Assembly: GCA_018384055.1 (NCBI GenBank)
Contig: JAHAZL010000047.1
Location: forward strand, 1-38,267
Source: Treponema sp.
Lineage (GTDB): Bacteria > Spirochaetota > Spirochaetia > Treponematales > Treponemataceae
Length of the DNA stretch: 38,267 nucleotides
Direction: 5' to 3'
Part shown: in pieces, positions 25,011 through 33,721 of the stretch
Layout: the number at the start of each line of letters is the position of its first letter
How positions within the stretch are numbered: the stretch's first letter is position 1
Translations under genes and position numbers: made by a program
The notes under the pieces: model-generated
Databases searched by the model: none
The model's input: the letters and a program-made list of their open reading frames with translations, nothing else
Told to the model about the DNA's origin: nothing

Positions 25011-25037
25011 TTGCGAATGCTCATTCTTGGCCTTGTA

Positions 25038-27047
25038 TTAATCAATGAACTGCTGCTGAATTTCCTGAATCTGGTCCCTGTAGATGGCGGCGGTTTCATA
25101 ATCCAGTCTTTCTGCAGCTTCCGTCATTTCCTTTTTAAGAAGCTCGATAACCTTCTTCCTTTCCTTTGGATTGAAAAGGTTTGCATGTTTTCTGACTTCG
25201 TTAAGGTATGCGTCTCCTGATTCCACAGCCTGTTCTTCCTGCTGTCCGTCAGGATGTTCAAGAATGTCGCCGATGGCCTTGATGATGGTCTTTGGCACGA
25301 TTCCGTGTTGCTTGTTGTAGGCTTCCTGGATGCTTCGTCGCCTTCTGGTTTCTTCTATCGTTTCCTTCATGGCCTCGCTCATTCTGTCGGCATACATTAC
25401 AACCATGCCGTCCGCATTTCGGGCTGCACGACCAACAATCTGGATCAAACTGGTTGTGCTTCGCAGGAATCCGATTTTGTCAGCATCAAGCAAGGCGATG
25501 AAAGAAACTTCCGGCAAGTCAATTCCTTCCCTCAAAAGGTTGATTCCAATGAGGACATCGATTTCTCCAAGACGAAGGGACTTGAGTATTTCTACTCGTT
25601 CAAAGGTGTCTATTTCCGAGTGTATGTATTTTACCTTAAGGTCAAGGTTTGAAAGGTAGTCCGTCAAATCCTCCGCCATTTTCTTTGTAAGGGTAAGGAT
25701 AAGGCTGCGCTCATTCTTTTCGATGCGCTTCTGGACTTCCCTGTAAATGTCCTGCATCTGGCCTTCCGTTGGACGAACTTCAATAATCGGATCAAGCAAT
25801 CCAGTCGGACGAATGAGCTGTTCTACCACCTGTGTACTCTGCTTTACTTCCTGTGGGCGAGGGGTTGCAGTTACATAGATGACTTGGTTCATTTTTGCCG
25901 TGAATTCATCAGCCTTAAGGGGTCTATGGTCCAGAGCGCTAGGCAAACGGAATCCAAAGTCTACAAGATTCTGCTTGCGGCACCTGTCGCCTTCGTACAT
26001 GGCTCCGATCTGAGGAACTGTAACATGGGCTTCGTCTATGAGGCAGAGGAAATCATCGGGAAAGTAGTGGAGCAATGTTGCCGGCGGTTCACCTGGTTTG
26101 CGACCTGCAATGACTGCAGAATAATTTTCGATTCCGCTGCAGTAGCCCATTTCCTTCATCATTTCCATGTCGTAGGTTGTGCGGGACTTTAACCTTTCGG
26201 CTTCAAGGTGCTTGCCTTTTGCCTTGAGGTTTTCTATGGCTTCTTCCATTTCTTTCTGGATTTTGTCCGTAACGCTAATCATCATTTCCTTTGGAACTAC
26301 AAAGTGCTTTGCAGGGTAAAGCTGAAGTTCATCAAGTTCTTCTATTGTGTTGCCGTTCATTACATCAAAGCGGCGGATTCTTGCAACTTCGTCAAAATCA
26401 AGTTCGATTCTGTAGGCTTCGTCGGTTTCCATGTAGGTAGGGAAGATTTCTATTACATCTCCACGGATGCGGAAATTTCCCCGCTCAAAAACCATGTCGT
26501 TGCGCTGGTATTGGATTTCCGAAAGCTTCAGGGAAAGTTTGTGCATGTCGATTTCTTCGCCACGGGTAAGGTGCAACCTCATGTCCTTGTAAAGGTCTGG
26601 CATACCGAGACCGTAAATGCAGCTGACGGTTGCAATGATGATTACATCACGGCGTTCCATAAGGGCGTATGTTGCGGCAAGACGGAGCTTGTCTATTTCT
26701 CGGTTAACCGATGCATCTTTTTCTATATACAAGTCACGGGCCGGAACGTAGGCTTCAGGCTGATAGTAGTCATAATAGCTTACAAAATATTCAACGGCAT
26801 TGTTTGGGAAAAAGGTTTTGAATTCACGGTAAAGCTGTGCACTCAAAGTCTTGTTGTGGCTGATGATGAGGGTAGGTTTCTGAACTGCCTCAATAATCTT
26901 TGCCATGGTGAAGGTTTTTCCTGAACCTGTAACACCCTTTAGAGTCTGGTATTTGTCGCCGCGCTTAAAGCCTTCCACAAGCTTTGCAATTGCTTCAGGC
27001 TGATCTCCGCTAGGCTCGAACTGCGATTCAACTTTGAAGGATCTCAT
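25038..27047 (-). CDS. uvrB: UvrABC excinuclease subunit B
   Basis: 669 residues, the normal length. UvrB takes damaged DNA from UvrA and loads UvrC for nucleotide excision repair. Walker A is G-V-T-G-S-G-K-T (38-45). The Y-D-Y-Y-Q-P-E-A-Y beta-hairpin region, D-E-A-H-V (DEAH-type box), T-A-T-P-R-P-Q-E, G-I-N-L-L-R-E-G-I-D-L-P-E-V and Q-I-V-G-R-A-A-R-N follow, and the C-terminal E-R-L-D-Y-E-T-A-A-I-Y-R-D-Q-I UvrC-binding helix pair is complete. It starts two bases after the htrA stop and is probably cotranscribed with it. Confidence 0.98.
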   Translation of the reverse strand: MRSFKVESQFEPSGDQPEAIAKLVEGFKRGDKYQTLKGVTGSGKTFTMAKIIEAVQKPTLIISHNKTLSAQLYREFKTFFPNNAVEYFVSYYDYYQPEAYVPARDLYIEKDASVNREIDKLRLAATYALMERRDVIIIATVSCIYGLGMPDLYKDMRLHLTRGEEIDMHKLSLKLSEIQYQRNDMVFERGNFRIRGDVIEIFPTYMETDEAYRIELDFDEVARIRRFDVMNGNTIEELDELQLYPAKHFVVPKEMMISVTDKIQKEMEEAIENLKAKGKHLEAERLKSRTTYDMEMMKEMGYCSGIENYSAVIAGRKPGEPPATLLHYFPDDFLCLIDEAHVTVPQIGAMYEGDRCRKQNLVDFGFRLPSALDHRPLKADEFTAKMNQVIYVTATPRPQEVKQSTQVVEQLIRPTGLLDPIIEVRPTEGQMQDIYREVQKRIEKNERSLILTLTKKMAEDLTDYLSNLDLKVKYIHSEIDTFERVEILKSLRLGEIDVLIGINLLREGIDLPEVSFIALLDADKIGFLRSTTSLIQIVGRAARNADGMVVMYADRMSEAMKETIEETRRRRSIQEAYNKQHGIVPKTIIKAIGDILEHPDGQQEEQAVESGDAYLNEVRKHANLFNPKERKKVIELLKKEMTEAAERLDYETAAIYRDQIQEIQQQFID

Positions 27048-27049
27048 TT

Positions 27050-28270
27050 TTAGTTTTCCAGCTCCATGATAAGGCCAATGTTGTGTCCGTCCCTGTAAAC
27101 GGTAATGTTTACCCTGTCTCCAGGTTTCTTGTCTTCAAGGGCGCTGTAGTAATCGGCAAGTCCGTCGATCTTTATTCCGTCAACTTCAATGATGATGTCG
27201 CCGCCAAGGTAGATTGTCTGGGGATTGAAGGTTCCGTATTGAACTGCCTTTGTTCCGCCCTTAAGGCCTGCCTTTGCAGCAAGGCTTCCAGCTCGAACTT
27301 TGTTTACGAGAAGTCCCGTACTGATTTTATATCCTGCGTAGGCTGCAATGCGGCTTGTGTTCTGAACGAAAGAAGCCTGGATTGTTCCGCGGTTTACCTT
27401 TCCGTAGGCAAGAAGGTCGCGGACAACACGGCGTGCCGTGCTTACTGGAATTGCAAAACCGACTCCGCTTGAAGAACCCGACTTTGAATAGATGATGGTG
27501 TTGATTCCGATCATGCGTCCCTGGCTGTCCAGAAGGGGACCACCGGAATTTCCCGGGTTGATTGCGGCATCAGTCTGAATCATGTTGCGTATGATGACAT
27601 TGGTGCTTTCCTGGATAGGTCTTCCAAGTCCTGAAATTATTCCTGTTGTCATTGTGCGTTCAAGGGCAAATGGGTTTCCGATGGCAATGACTTTCTGTCC
27701 GACTTTAAGGGTGTCGGATGCACCGAACTGAATTGTCTTGAGTTCTGTTTTTGGATCAGGGTCAAATTTCAAAACTGCAATGTCGCTTTCAACATCCTTT
27801 CCGATTACACGGCCTTCGTAGTTGGAGCCGTCTGCAAGGGAAATGTTGATGGTGGTTGCGTCTTCGATTACATGGACATTTGTAACGACGTATCCGCGCT
27901 TATCGATGATGGAGCCGGAACCTGATCCGCTGCCAGTAATTACTGGTTCCAGAAACCAGTTGTATCCCATGGTTTGTGTAGTAATGTTTACTACAGCTTC
28001 GTTGCATTTCTCGTATACAGAAATGTTCTGCAGTTCATCCTGTGTATAGTTTCCGCTGTTGCTGGCAACTTCAAGTACAGGAGTTTCTTCCCTGATGTTT
28101 TTATCAGGTGCATTGCTGATAGTAGAAACGATTGTTTTTGAGGCAACTTTGTTTTCTCCGTTGGAATTCCTGTCTGTGAAAAAAAAGAATCCCGCCGTAA
28201 AAAGTGCGCCTGCAGCAATTCCGCTTAAAACCGAATAAAATGCAACCTGATTTCCAGTATATAGTTTCAT
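27050..28270 (-). CDS. htrA: HtrA/DegP-type serine protease with one PDZ domain
   Basis: 406 residues. A signal anchor covers about 8-31, so the protease should sit in the periplasm tethered to the inner membrane. The S1C catalytic triad is His133 (V-T-N-V-H-V), Asp163 (E-S-D-I-A-V-L) and Ser242 (G-N-S-G-G-P-L). One PDZ domain covers about 300-400 (G-L-L-V-N-K-V-R-A-G-S-L-A-A-K-A-G-L); DegP has two, so DegS/HtrA-like with a single PDZ is a better comparison. Residues 35-75 form a polar linker. TTGCAT, 17 bases and TATATT lie on the minus strand just before the ATG and no ribosome site is present. uvrB follows. Confidence 0.94.
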   Translation of the reverse strand: MKLYTGNQVAFYSVLSGIAAGALFTAGFFFFTDRNSNGENKVASKTIVSTISNAPDKNIREETPVLEVASNSGNYTQDELQNISVYEKCNEAVVNITTQTMGYNWFLEPVITGSGSGSGSIIDKRGYVVTNVHVIEDATTINISLADGSNYEGRVIGKDVESDIAVLKFDPDPKTELKTIQFGASDTLKVGQKVIAIGNPFALERTMTTGIISGLGRPIQESTNVIIRNMIQTDAAINPGNSGGPLLDSQGRMIGINTIIYSKSGSSSGVGFAIPVSTARRVVRDLLAYGKVNRGTIQASFVQNTSRIAAYAGYKISTGLLVNKVRAGSLAAKAGLKGGTKAVQYGTFNPQTIYLGGDIIIEVDGIKIDGLADYYSALEDKKPGDRVNITVYRDGHNIGLIMELEN

Positions 28271-28276
28271 AGAGAA

Positions 28277-28305
28277 AATATACTTCTATTTTGGGCAAAA
28301 TGCAA
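28277..28305 (-). promoter_or_regulatory. Promoter of htrA-uvrB
   Basis: TTGCAT (28300-28305) and TATATT (28277-28282) on the minus strand, 17-base spacer. The -10 ends six bases before the ATG, so the transcript would be leaderless. Confidence 0.7.
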
Positions 28306-28322
28306 TTTTTAAAGCTTTAGTT

Positions 28323-29018
28323 TTATTCCCCGCTGGATGACGGTTTCAGCATGTCGTGTTCAAGAAAACTAAAGTAGCTGTCTCTGGTAACAATCAGGTG
28401 GTCAAGAAAGGAAATTCCAAGAATCTGCGAGGCTTTCTGAAGTTGCCTTGTGGATTCAATGTCTGCATCACTTGGATAGCACTGGTTGCAGGGATGATTA
28501 TGGCAGCATATTATCCCCGATGCATGTTCTGCCACTGCATCTGCGAAAACTTCCCTGGGATGAATCAAAGCCTTGTTCACTGTCCCTACGGAGACAACTT
28601 TTGTACTCAGTATTTCGTGGGCTCCATTAGTGGTGATCGTTATGAAATGTTCAGCAGGTTCCAGGCTATATTGCCTTACATATTGGAGGATGTCCTTGGG
28701 GTGCCTTATTACGGAATGCAGGTATCCCCTTCGCCTTCTTCCGAGTTCCAGGGCTGCCGCTACGGATAGTGCCTTTGAGGATCCCATGCCGGGAAGTTCG
28801 GTCAGTTTTTTTATCAGGTCGTTTTCATTGCTGGAGTTTATGACACTGATGACTTTGTCGGAAAGGAACCCTATTGGATTCCCTTTTGTTCCCCGTCCCA
28901 GTATAAGCATTATAAGTTCTTCGTCACTCGGATAGGATATGCCGTTGGCAAGGGTAAGTTCCCGAATGTCAGGATGCCTGTTTGTGTTTGTGTAGTCACA
29001 GATTTTATTTTTCATCAT
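28323..29018 (-). CDS. radC: RadC-family JAB-domain protein
   Basis: 231 residues, the typical size. The N-terminal part has a helix-hairpin-helix style stretch (L-T-E-L-P-G-M-G-S-S-K-A). The C-terminal JAB/MPN domain has the metal site H-N-H-P and the following S-D-A-D, with H-P-R-E-V-F before it and G-I-S-F-L-D-H-L-I-V after. The common H-N-H-P-S-G is H-N-H-P-C-N here. RadC's original repair role has been disputed; the biochemical activity is unknown. Adjacent ATGs at 29018 and 29015 are both possible starts. Confidence 0.92.
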   Translation of the reverse strand: MMKNKICDYTNTNRHPDIRELTLANGISYPSDEELIMLILGRGTKGNPIGFLSDKVISVINSSNENDLIKKLTELPGMGSSKALSVAAALELGRRRRGYLHSVIRHPKDILQYVRQYSLEPAEHFITITTNGAHEILSTKVVSVGTVNKALIHPREVFADAVAEHASGIICCHNHPCNQCYPSDADIESTRQLQKASQILGISFLDHLIVTRDSYFSFLEHDMLKPSSSGE

Positions 29019-29050
29019 CTATATTATTTTCACTAAAAAATAAAAAGTGA

Positions 29051-29079
29051 CAAAAAAGCCCCCGAAAAAAACGAGGGCT
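29051..29079 (-). terminator. Terminator of the PotD-like gene direction or radC upstream boundary
   Basis: On the minus strand AGCCCTCG / CGGGGGCT (plus 29072-29079 and 29057-29064), T-rich loop, then a T run (29051-29057). It lies between potD-like (upstream on the minus strand) and radC. Confidence 0.85.
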
Positions 29080-29108
29080 CAACATGATCATTAAACTGTT
29101 ATTGTTGT

Positions 29109-30161
29109 CTATTCTGCTGCAAATCTGATTTCCTGCCAGAGTGCGTCATATTTCTGGAGGGCTTCACCTACATCCATCTTGAGTTCAACCTTGGCAAGAG
29201 TTTCTGGGCCGTACATAGGCTTTCTTGTTGTGTATTTTGCGGCTTCCATGTTGATGTATGGAGGGAACCTCAATGCATCAAGGAATTCTGCATAGATTTC
29301 AGGTCTGTGGCTAAAGTCGATGAACTTCATTGCAAGGTCGTAGTGCTTTGCATCCTTGAGGATAACCATTGAATCAAGGTATGCACCTGAACCTGTATCA
29401 GGAACAAAGAAGTCGATGGTTTCTTCCTGGCGATCTTCAGGAACTTCTCCGTAAACGATTTCTGCATATCCGTCGCAAACCCAGAAGTCTCCTGATGCAA
29501 AGGATTTTCCAAAACCTTCTGCGTCGAACTTGAGTAGGTTAGGAAGCCATTCGTTCTTTACAAGGTCAGCTGCTTCCCTAAGTTCCTTGTCGTCTGTTGA
29601 ATTGAGGGAATATCCAAGGTACTTGAGGGCACTTCCGATAGTAAGGCGCATGTCGTCCATCATTGTCATGTGGCCTGCAAGATCCTTGCGCTTGAAAATG
29701 TCGTAGGAGCGTTCATAGTCCTTTACCTTTGTCTTGTTAACGGCAATACCGTTGGCAGCAAGACAGTATGGAACTGACCATGTCATGTCCGGGTCGTAGT
29801 CCTTTGCCTTAACGAGGGCATCTGGATTGATGTATATGGAATTAGGGAATTTTGAATGGTCGATTTTCTGAACCATTCCCTGTTTGATCATGATTGATGT
29901 GTAGTCTGAAGAGGGGATTGTAAGGTCGTATCCCTTTGCTCCTGCACGAAGCTTAGAATACATTACTTCATTTGAATCAAAGTAGTCTGTCTTTACGATG
30001 CAGTTGTATTCTTTTTCGAACTTTTCAAGAACAGAATCAGGCGTGTAGTAAGTCCAGTTAAAAAGATTGAAGGTTTCTTTCTTCTCACCTTTTGAGCACG
30101 ATGAGAGAACCATGGAACTGAATAAAATTGTTGTAAGAACAATGATATTGAACTTTTTCAT
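29109..30161 (-). CDS. Spermidine/putrescine-type (PotD-like) binding lipoprotein, orphan
   Basis: 350 residues from the ATG at 30161, preceded by AAGGA; the longer frame would place extra polar residues ahead of the signal peptide. The lipobox is L-S-S-C (Cys22). The mature protein starts N-L-F-N-W-T-Y-Y-T-P-D-S-V-L-E-K-F, matching PotD/PotF, and continues Y-D-L-T-I-P-S-S-D-Y, W-S-V-P-Y-C and D-S-M-V-I-L. Polyamine binding is likely but not proven. The usual PotA, PotB and PotC genes are not in the window. The neighbour at 30437 is a different binding protein family. Confidence 0.85.
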   Translation of the reverse strand: MKKFNIIVLTTILFSSMVLSSCSKGEKKETFNLFNWTYYTPDSVLEKFEKEYNCIVKTDYFDSNEVMYSKLRAGAKGYDLTIPSSDYTSIMIKQGMVQKIDHSKFPNSIYINPDALVKAKDYDPDMTWSVPYCLAANGIAVNKTKVKDYERSYDIFKRKDLAGHMTMMDDMRLTIGSALKYLGYSLNSTDDKELREAADLVKNEWLPNLLKFDAEGFGKSFASGDFWVCDGYAEIVYGEVPEDRQEETIDFFVPDTGSGAYLDSMVILKDAKHYDLAMKFIDFSHRPEIYAEFLDALRFPPYINMEAAKYTTRKPMYGPETLAKVELKMDVGEALQKYDALWQEIRFAAE

Positions 30162-30360
30162 TTCAACATCCTTTGAACAGTAGTTTTTTAAGTAAAAAAA
30201 TCTGTTCGTTAAAAACGTAGTATTAGACAATCATACGAAAGTCCCCTTCCTGTACCAGCAGGACGGAAATGAAAGTTTAATGGAAAAACTAAATAAAAGA
30301 TAGACATTTTAATAGAAAATAATGTTTTATCAGATGATTCTATAATTGGTAGATAAAATG

Positions 30361-30404
30361 AAAAAGCCTGGAGAAGAACCTTTGTGATTCTCCTTCAGGC
30401 CTTT
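30361..30404 (-). terminator. Terminator of the TrpX-like gene
   Basis: On the minus strand GGCCTGAAGGAGAA (30388-30404 region) pairs with TTCTCCAGGC (30365-30375) around an A-rich loop, then TTTTTCATTTTAT. Confidence 0.85.
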
Positions 30405-30436
30405 GGTCTATAACCCGTCATTCAGGTTAAAATGCA

Positions 30437-31387
30437 TTATTTGAGCAAGTCAGCTGGAATTGTGATTCCGAGGGCTTCTGCAGTTTCCTTGTTGTATGAG
30501 AAGTCGCACTTGTCGAGGTACTGGATTGGCATGTTCTTAGGCTTCTTTCCGTTGATTACTTCAACAGCCATCTTTGCAGTCTGCTTTCCAAGTTCGTAGT
30601 AGTTGATTCCGAATGTTGCAAGACCGCCGCCCTGGCACATTCCGTCTTCACCTACGATTACAGGAAGTTTTGCTGGTGTTGTTACGAGGGCAACTGTAGC
30701 CATTGTAGAAGCAATCATGTTGTCTGTTGGAGAATAGATAGCGTCAACTTTTCCAACGAGGGACTGAACGACCTGCTGAACTTCGTTTGTGTTTGAAACT
30801 GTTGCATCAACATAAGCAAGCCCCTGCTTGTCGCATTCAGCCTTTGCAAGGTTAATCTGGAAGCGAGAGTTTTCTTCGCTTGAGCAGTAGAGCATTGCAA
30901 CTTTCTTTGCATTTGGAACAAGTCTCTTGAGAAGCTGAATCTGTGCCGCACATGGTGTAAGGTCAGATGTACCTGTTACGTTTGTGCCTGGCTTTTCATT
31001 AGATTCTACAAGACCTGCTGTTTTTGGGTCTGTAACTGCAGTAATGAGGATTGGAGTTGTTTCTGTTTTGTTTGCAACTGCCTGGGCTGCTGGTGTTGCG
31101 ATTGCAAAAATCATGTTGCATCTCTGAGAGATGAGCTTGTCTGCGATTGTAACGCAGTTTGCCTGTTCACCCTGAGCATTTTCATAGATGATCTTGATGT
31201 TCTTTCCGTCTTCGTAACCTGCTTCCTTGAGACCGTCTACGAATCCCTTGTATGAAGCATCGAGGGCTGGGTGTTCAACAAGCTGAATGGCACCGATCTT
31301 AAAAACCTTCTGCTTCTTTGCAAATGCAGAAGTTCCTGCAATTGCGATGGCTGCAAGTGCAAGTGTAAGTTTTGCAATTTTTTTCAT
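30437..31387 (-). CDS. ABC_sub_bind-type (TrpX-like) periplasmic binding protein
   Basis: 316 residues with a signal peptide (M-K-K-I-A-K-L, core, S-A-F-A-K-K). The family pattern is V-F-K-I-G-A-I-Q-L-V-E-H-P-A-L-D-A-S-Y-K-G-F, T-P-A-A-Q-A-V-A-N, V-T-D-P-K-T-A-G-L-V, N-V-T-G-T-S-D and V-I-V-G-E-D-G-M-C-Q-G-G-G-L-A-T-F-G. Relatives bind tryptophan, tyrosine or other small molecules for a TrpXYZ-type ABC importer. The permease and ATPase genes are absent here. It has a strong SD (AAGGAAGG) and a promoter that shares its -35 with the divergent gene. Confidence 0.9.
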   Translation of the reverse strand: MKKIAKLTLALAAIAIAGTSAFAKKQKVFKIGAIQLVEHPALDASYKGFVDGLKEAGYEDGKNIKIIYENAQGEQANCVTIADKLISQRCNMIFAIATPAAQAVANKTETTPILITAVTDPKTAGLVESNEKPGTNVTGTSDLTPCAAQIQLLKRLVPNAKKVAMLYCSSEENSRFQINLAKAECDKQGLAYVDATVSNTNEVQQVVQSLVGKVDAIYSPTDNMIASTMATVALVTTPAKLPVIVGEDGMCQGGGLATFGINYYELGKQTAKMAVEVINGKKPKNMPIQYLDKCDFSYNKETAEALGITIPADLLK

Positions 31388-31425
31388 TTGTTTCCTTCCT
31401 TATGAATCATAAAAAATCTGCAGAT

Positions 31426-31454
31426 ATATTAAACCATAAACCGTCAAATTGCAA
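31426..31454 (-). promoter_or_regulatory. Promoter of the TrpX-like gene, sharing the -35 TTGCAA
   Basis: -35 TTGCAA (31449-31454, palindromic), 17 bases, TAATAT (31426-31431) on the minus strand. Confidence 0.7.
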
Positions 31455-31477
31455 TTTTCAAATGAGAAAGGTATATT
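31449..31477 (+). promoter_or_regulatory. Promoter of the RACo-like gene, sharing the -35 TTGCAA
   Basis: -35 TTGCAA (31449-31454), 17 bases, TATATT (31472-31477) on the plus strand. The ATG at 31484 is at the expected transcription start, so the mRNA would be leaderless. Confidence 0.7.
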
Positions 31478-31483
31478 GAATTC

Positions 31484-32839
31484 ATGATTTGCAAGGTATG
31501 CTCTCACTGCGGATTATGTCCTGGAGATTTACCCGTTGAAAAAGAAATCTCTGTTTTGACAGAATGCGGGACCGAACTCTTCCATACTTCCAATTCTTTT
31601 TCTCCTTCTGACATTGGCATTGCCCTGGATATCGGGACTACTACCATTGCCTTGAGGGCCGTTTCTCTTTTTGACGGACACCATCTGTGTTCTTTTGGTG
31701 AACCAAATTTTCAGTCAAAATTCGGAAGCGATGTAGTTTCAAGAATTTCATTTTCCCTTACGCCAGAAGGTTTTGAAAAACTGCATGATTCCATTTGTTT
31801 GCAGGTAAGCCGCATGGTTGTAAAGGCAATGCAGATATGTCAGTCTGCATTCCTTGCAAAACGGATGGGCCGTGTAAATTTCAAACGCATTTCTGTTGCT
31901 GGAAATACTGTCATGGAATCGCTGCTTGCGGGTTTTGATGTCAGTGGACTTGCTGGCTGGCCATTTAGAATTCCTGAAAGTTTTGGTTTTTCTTCAAATG
32001 CAAAAAAATACCTTGGAGCCTATGGATTCGATCAGGAAGACTGCGAAATCTATTTTGCTCCTGTTGCCGGGGCCTTTGTCGGTGGTGATACTGTTGCTGC
32101 CATGGTTGCAGCTGGTTTTCACCTTGATGACGGAAAAACAAAATTCCTTGCGGACATTGGAACCAACTGTGAAATGGCTGTGAGAAACGGAATTACGGGA
32201 GAAATTCATTGTACCTCAACTTCGGCGGGTCCTGCTTTTGAAGGCTTTGGTATAGAATGCGGTTCAGGTGCCGTGGAAGGCAGCATAGTCAAGGTTGATA
32301 TGGAAAATGAAAGAATGGTCTGTTCCGTCATTGGCGGTGGGAAAGCAAAATCCATTGCCGGAACTGGACTTGTAAGTGCAGTTTCTCAGTTTTTAAAGAA
32401 TGGCCTTATTGATGCTACAGGGGCTTTTACAGATGAATCTTCTGATAGACTTGTGGTTTCCGGTTCCGTTTACTTAACACAGAACGACATTAGGAATTTT
32501 CAGCTTGCAAAAGCTTCCGTTTGCAGCGGCCTAAAAATACTTTGCGACAAGGTAGCCAAGGTTGAAATTCCAGAGGTTTATCTTGCAGGTGGTTTCGGAG
32601 TTAGCCTTGATGTAGGAGACTCAGTTTCAGTCGGAATGATTCCGGAATCATTGAGTCATCAGGTTGCTTCTCTTGGCAACGGTTCTTTGGCAGGTGCCAC
32701 AATGTTCCTTGTTGATGACGAGCTTCGTAAAAAGGCTTTAGAAATCGCAAAACAGTCGCAGGTTCTTGACCTTGCGCAATATGACGGCTTTCAGGAAAAG
32801 TTTGTTTCTTCAATTAATTTTAAGAAAAATGTAGGATAA
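31484..32839 (+). CDS. RACo-like ASKHA-domain protein with a short Cys-rich N-terminus
   Basis: 451 residues. The core (about 42-420) is the ASKHA/RACo C-terminal family: A-L-D-I-G-T-T-T (48-54), V-A-G-N-T-V-M, A-D-I-G-T-N-C-E, S-A-G-P-A-F-E-G, I-A-G-T-G-L-V and L-A-G-G-F-G. Known relatives (RACo, RamA) use ATP to reactivate corrinoid enzymes. They normally begin with a 2Fe-2S ferredoxin of about 90 residues; here only about 40 residues precede the core, starting with cysteines at 3, 6, 9 and 12 followed by Pro13, like a 4Fe-4S ferredoxin motif. An in-frame TGA at 31463-31465 rules out a longer start. No corrinoid protein gene is in view. A promoter with TTGCAA and TATATT directly precedes the ATG. 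Confidence 0.82.
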   Translation: MICKVCSHCGLCPGDLPVEKEISVLTECGTELFHTSNSFSPSDIGIALDIGTTTIALRAVSLFDGHHLCSFGEPNFQSKFGSDVVSRISFSLTPEGFEKLHDSICLQVSRMVVKAMQICQSAFLAKRMGRVNFKRISVAGNTVMESLLAGFDVSGLAGWPFRIPESFGFSSNAKKYLGAYGFDQEDCEIYFAPVAGAFVGGDTVAAMVAAGFHLDDGKTKFLADIGTNCEMAVRNGITGEIHCTSTSAGPAFEGFGIECGSGAVEGSIVKVDMENERMVCSVIGGGKAKSIAGTGLVSAVSQFLKNGLIDATGAFTDESSDRLVVSGSVYLTQNDIRNFQLAKASVCSGLKILCDKVAKVEIPEVYLAGGFGVSLDVGDSVSVGMIPESLSHQVASLGNGSLAGATMFLVDDELRKKALEIAKQSQVLDLAQYDGFQEKFVSSINFKKNVG

Positions 32840-32869
32840 AAAAGAGTTTCTCTCTATAATGCTTCATAA

Positions 32870-33721
32870 ATGAAAAAAGTTTTGCTCCCACTATTGTTAT
32901 TTTTCTCTCTACTTTTTGCATCCTGTGCTTCTTCGACAGTTGGGGCATATAAAAGACTATCTCGGATAAATGAAAATATTTCTGCAAGACAGCTTTCAAG
33001 CGAAAGTTACTGTTTCATTAGGCTTTATAATGTCATTTACAAAAGTACTTTTGCCCCGGGGAATTTCATAAGGCGTCCAATCAGGATTGTAGGTACTGCT
33101 GATGACGGTATTGCCTATGTTCATTCCGCTATGAGTACCAAGCTGAAGGATGATTCCTTTATAGGTATTTCCCTTTCATCGGAAAGAAACATGGTTCAAT
33201 TTGAAAGTGTAAAGGATCCCGGTGAAAACAAATACATGAACACATTGGATTATCCCAAGTGCAGGTGCCTTGTACTGGCGGTTCCTTGCAAGAATCTTGA
33301 TGTAGAGAATGTGAAGCGGCTCATTGACTATGTGCTTTCAAATGATACCACATACGGAATCAGCAGAATCATAGCCGCTCCGTTTTACCATTGGGGAAAC
33401 TTGGACAACTACAGACACAGCCGTAATTTTCCCATTGAATTTGCCTTTGATTCCATTCCTTTGCAGAAGGAACCGGAAGAAATATTCCATACAAATAATT
33501 TTGTGTGTTCAACTTTAATAGCATACATCCTGCAGAATTCCGTGGAAAGGTACAGGGTTGATTACCTGATAAACAGGCAGCACTTTGCCGGATATACACC
33601 CGTAGACCTCTATTATCTTGACGGATGCTTTGAACTTTTTGAATGTTCCTTCGACGATTATGACGGGGTTCTGGAATCTTTCGTAACCAAATATACTGAA
33701 TTCAAAAAATATGCTGAATAA
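32870..33721 (+). CDS. Lipoprotein with possible permuted papain-like (NlpC/P60-related) fold
   Basis: 283 residues. Lipobox F-A-S-C (Cys19) marks a lipoprotein. I do not recognise the family with certainty. A His in D-G-I-A-Y-V-H-S-A-M and a Cys in N-F-V-C-S-T-L-I-A-Y-I-L, in that order and with the Cys starting a helix, recall permuted NlpC/P60 hydrolases such as YiiX, which cut amide or peptide bonds; this is a weak inference. T-P-V-D-L-Y follows, a feature also seen in that group. TATAAT (32855-32860) ends nine bases before the ATG without a ribosome site. It converges with rny. Confidence 0.6.
   Translation: MKKVLLPLLLFFSLLFASCASSTVGAYKRLSRINENISARQLSSESYCFIRLYNVIYKSTFAPGNFIRRPIRIVGTADDGIAYVHSAMSTKLKDDSFIGISLSSERNMVQFESVKDPGENKYMNTLDYPKCRCLVLAVPCKNLDVENVKRLIDYVLSNDTTYGISRIIAAPFYHWGNLDNYRHSRNFPIEFAFDSIPLQKEPEEIFHTNNFVCSTLIAYILQNSVERYRVDYLINRQHFAGYTPVDLYYLDGCFELFECSFDDYDGVLESFVTKYTEFKKYAE

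Noticed and set aside
26208..26924. 238-residue plus-strand reading frame opposite uvrB
   Set aside because: uvrB is certain on the other strand; this is a shadow.
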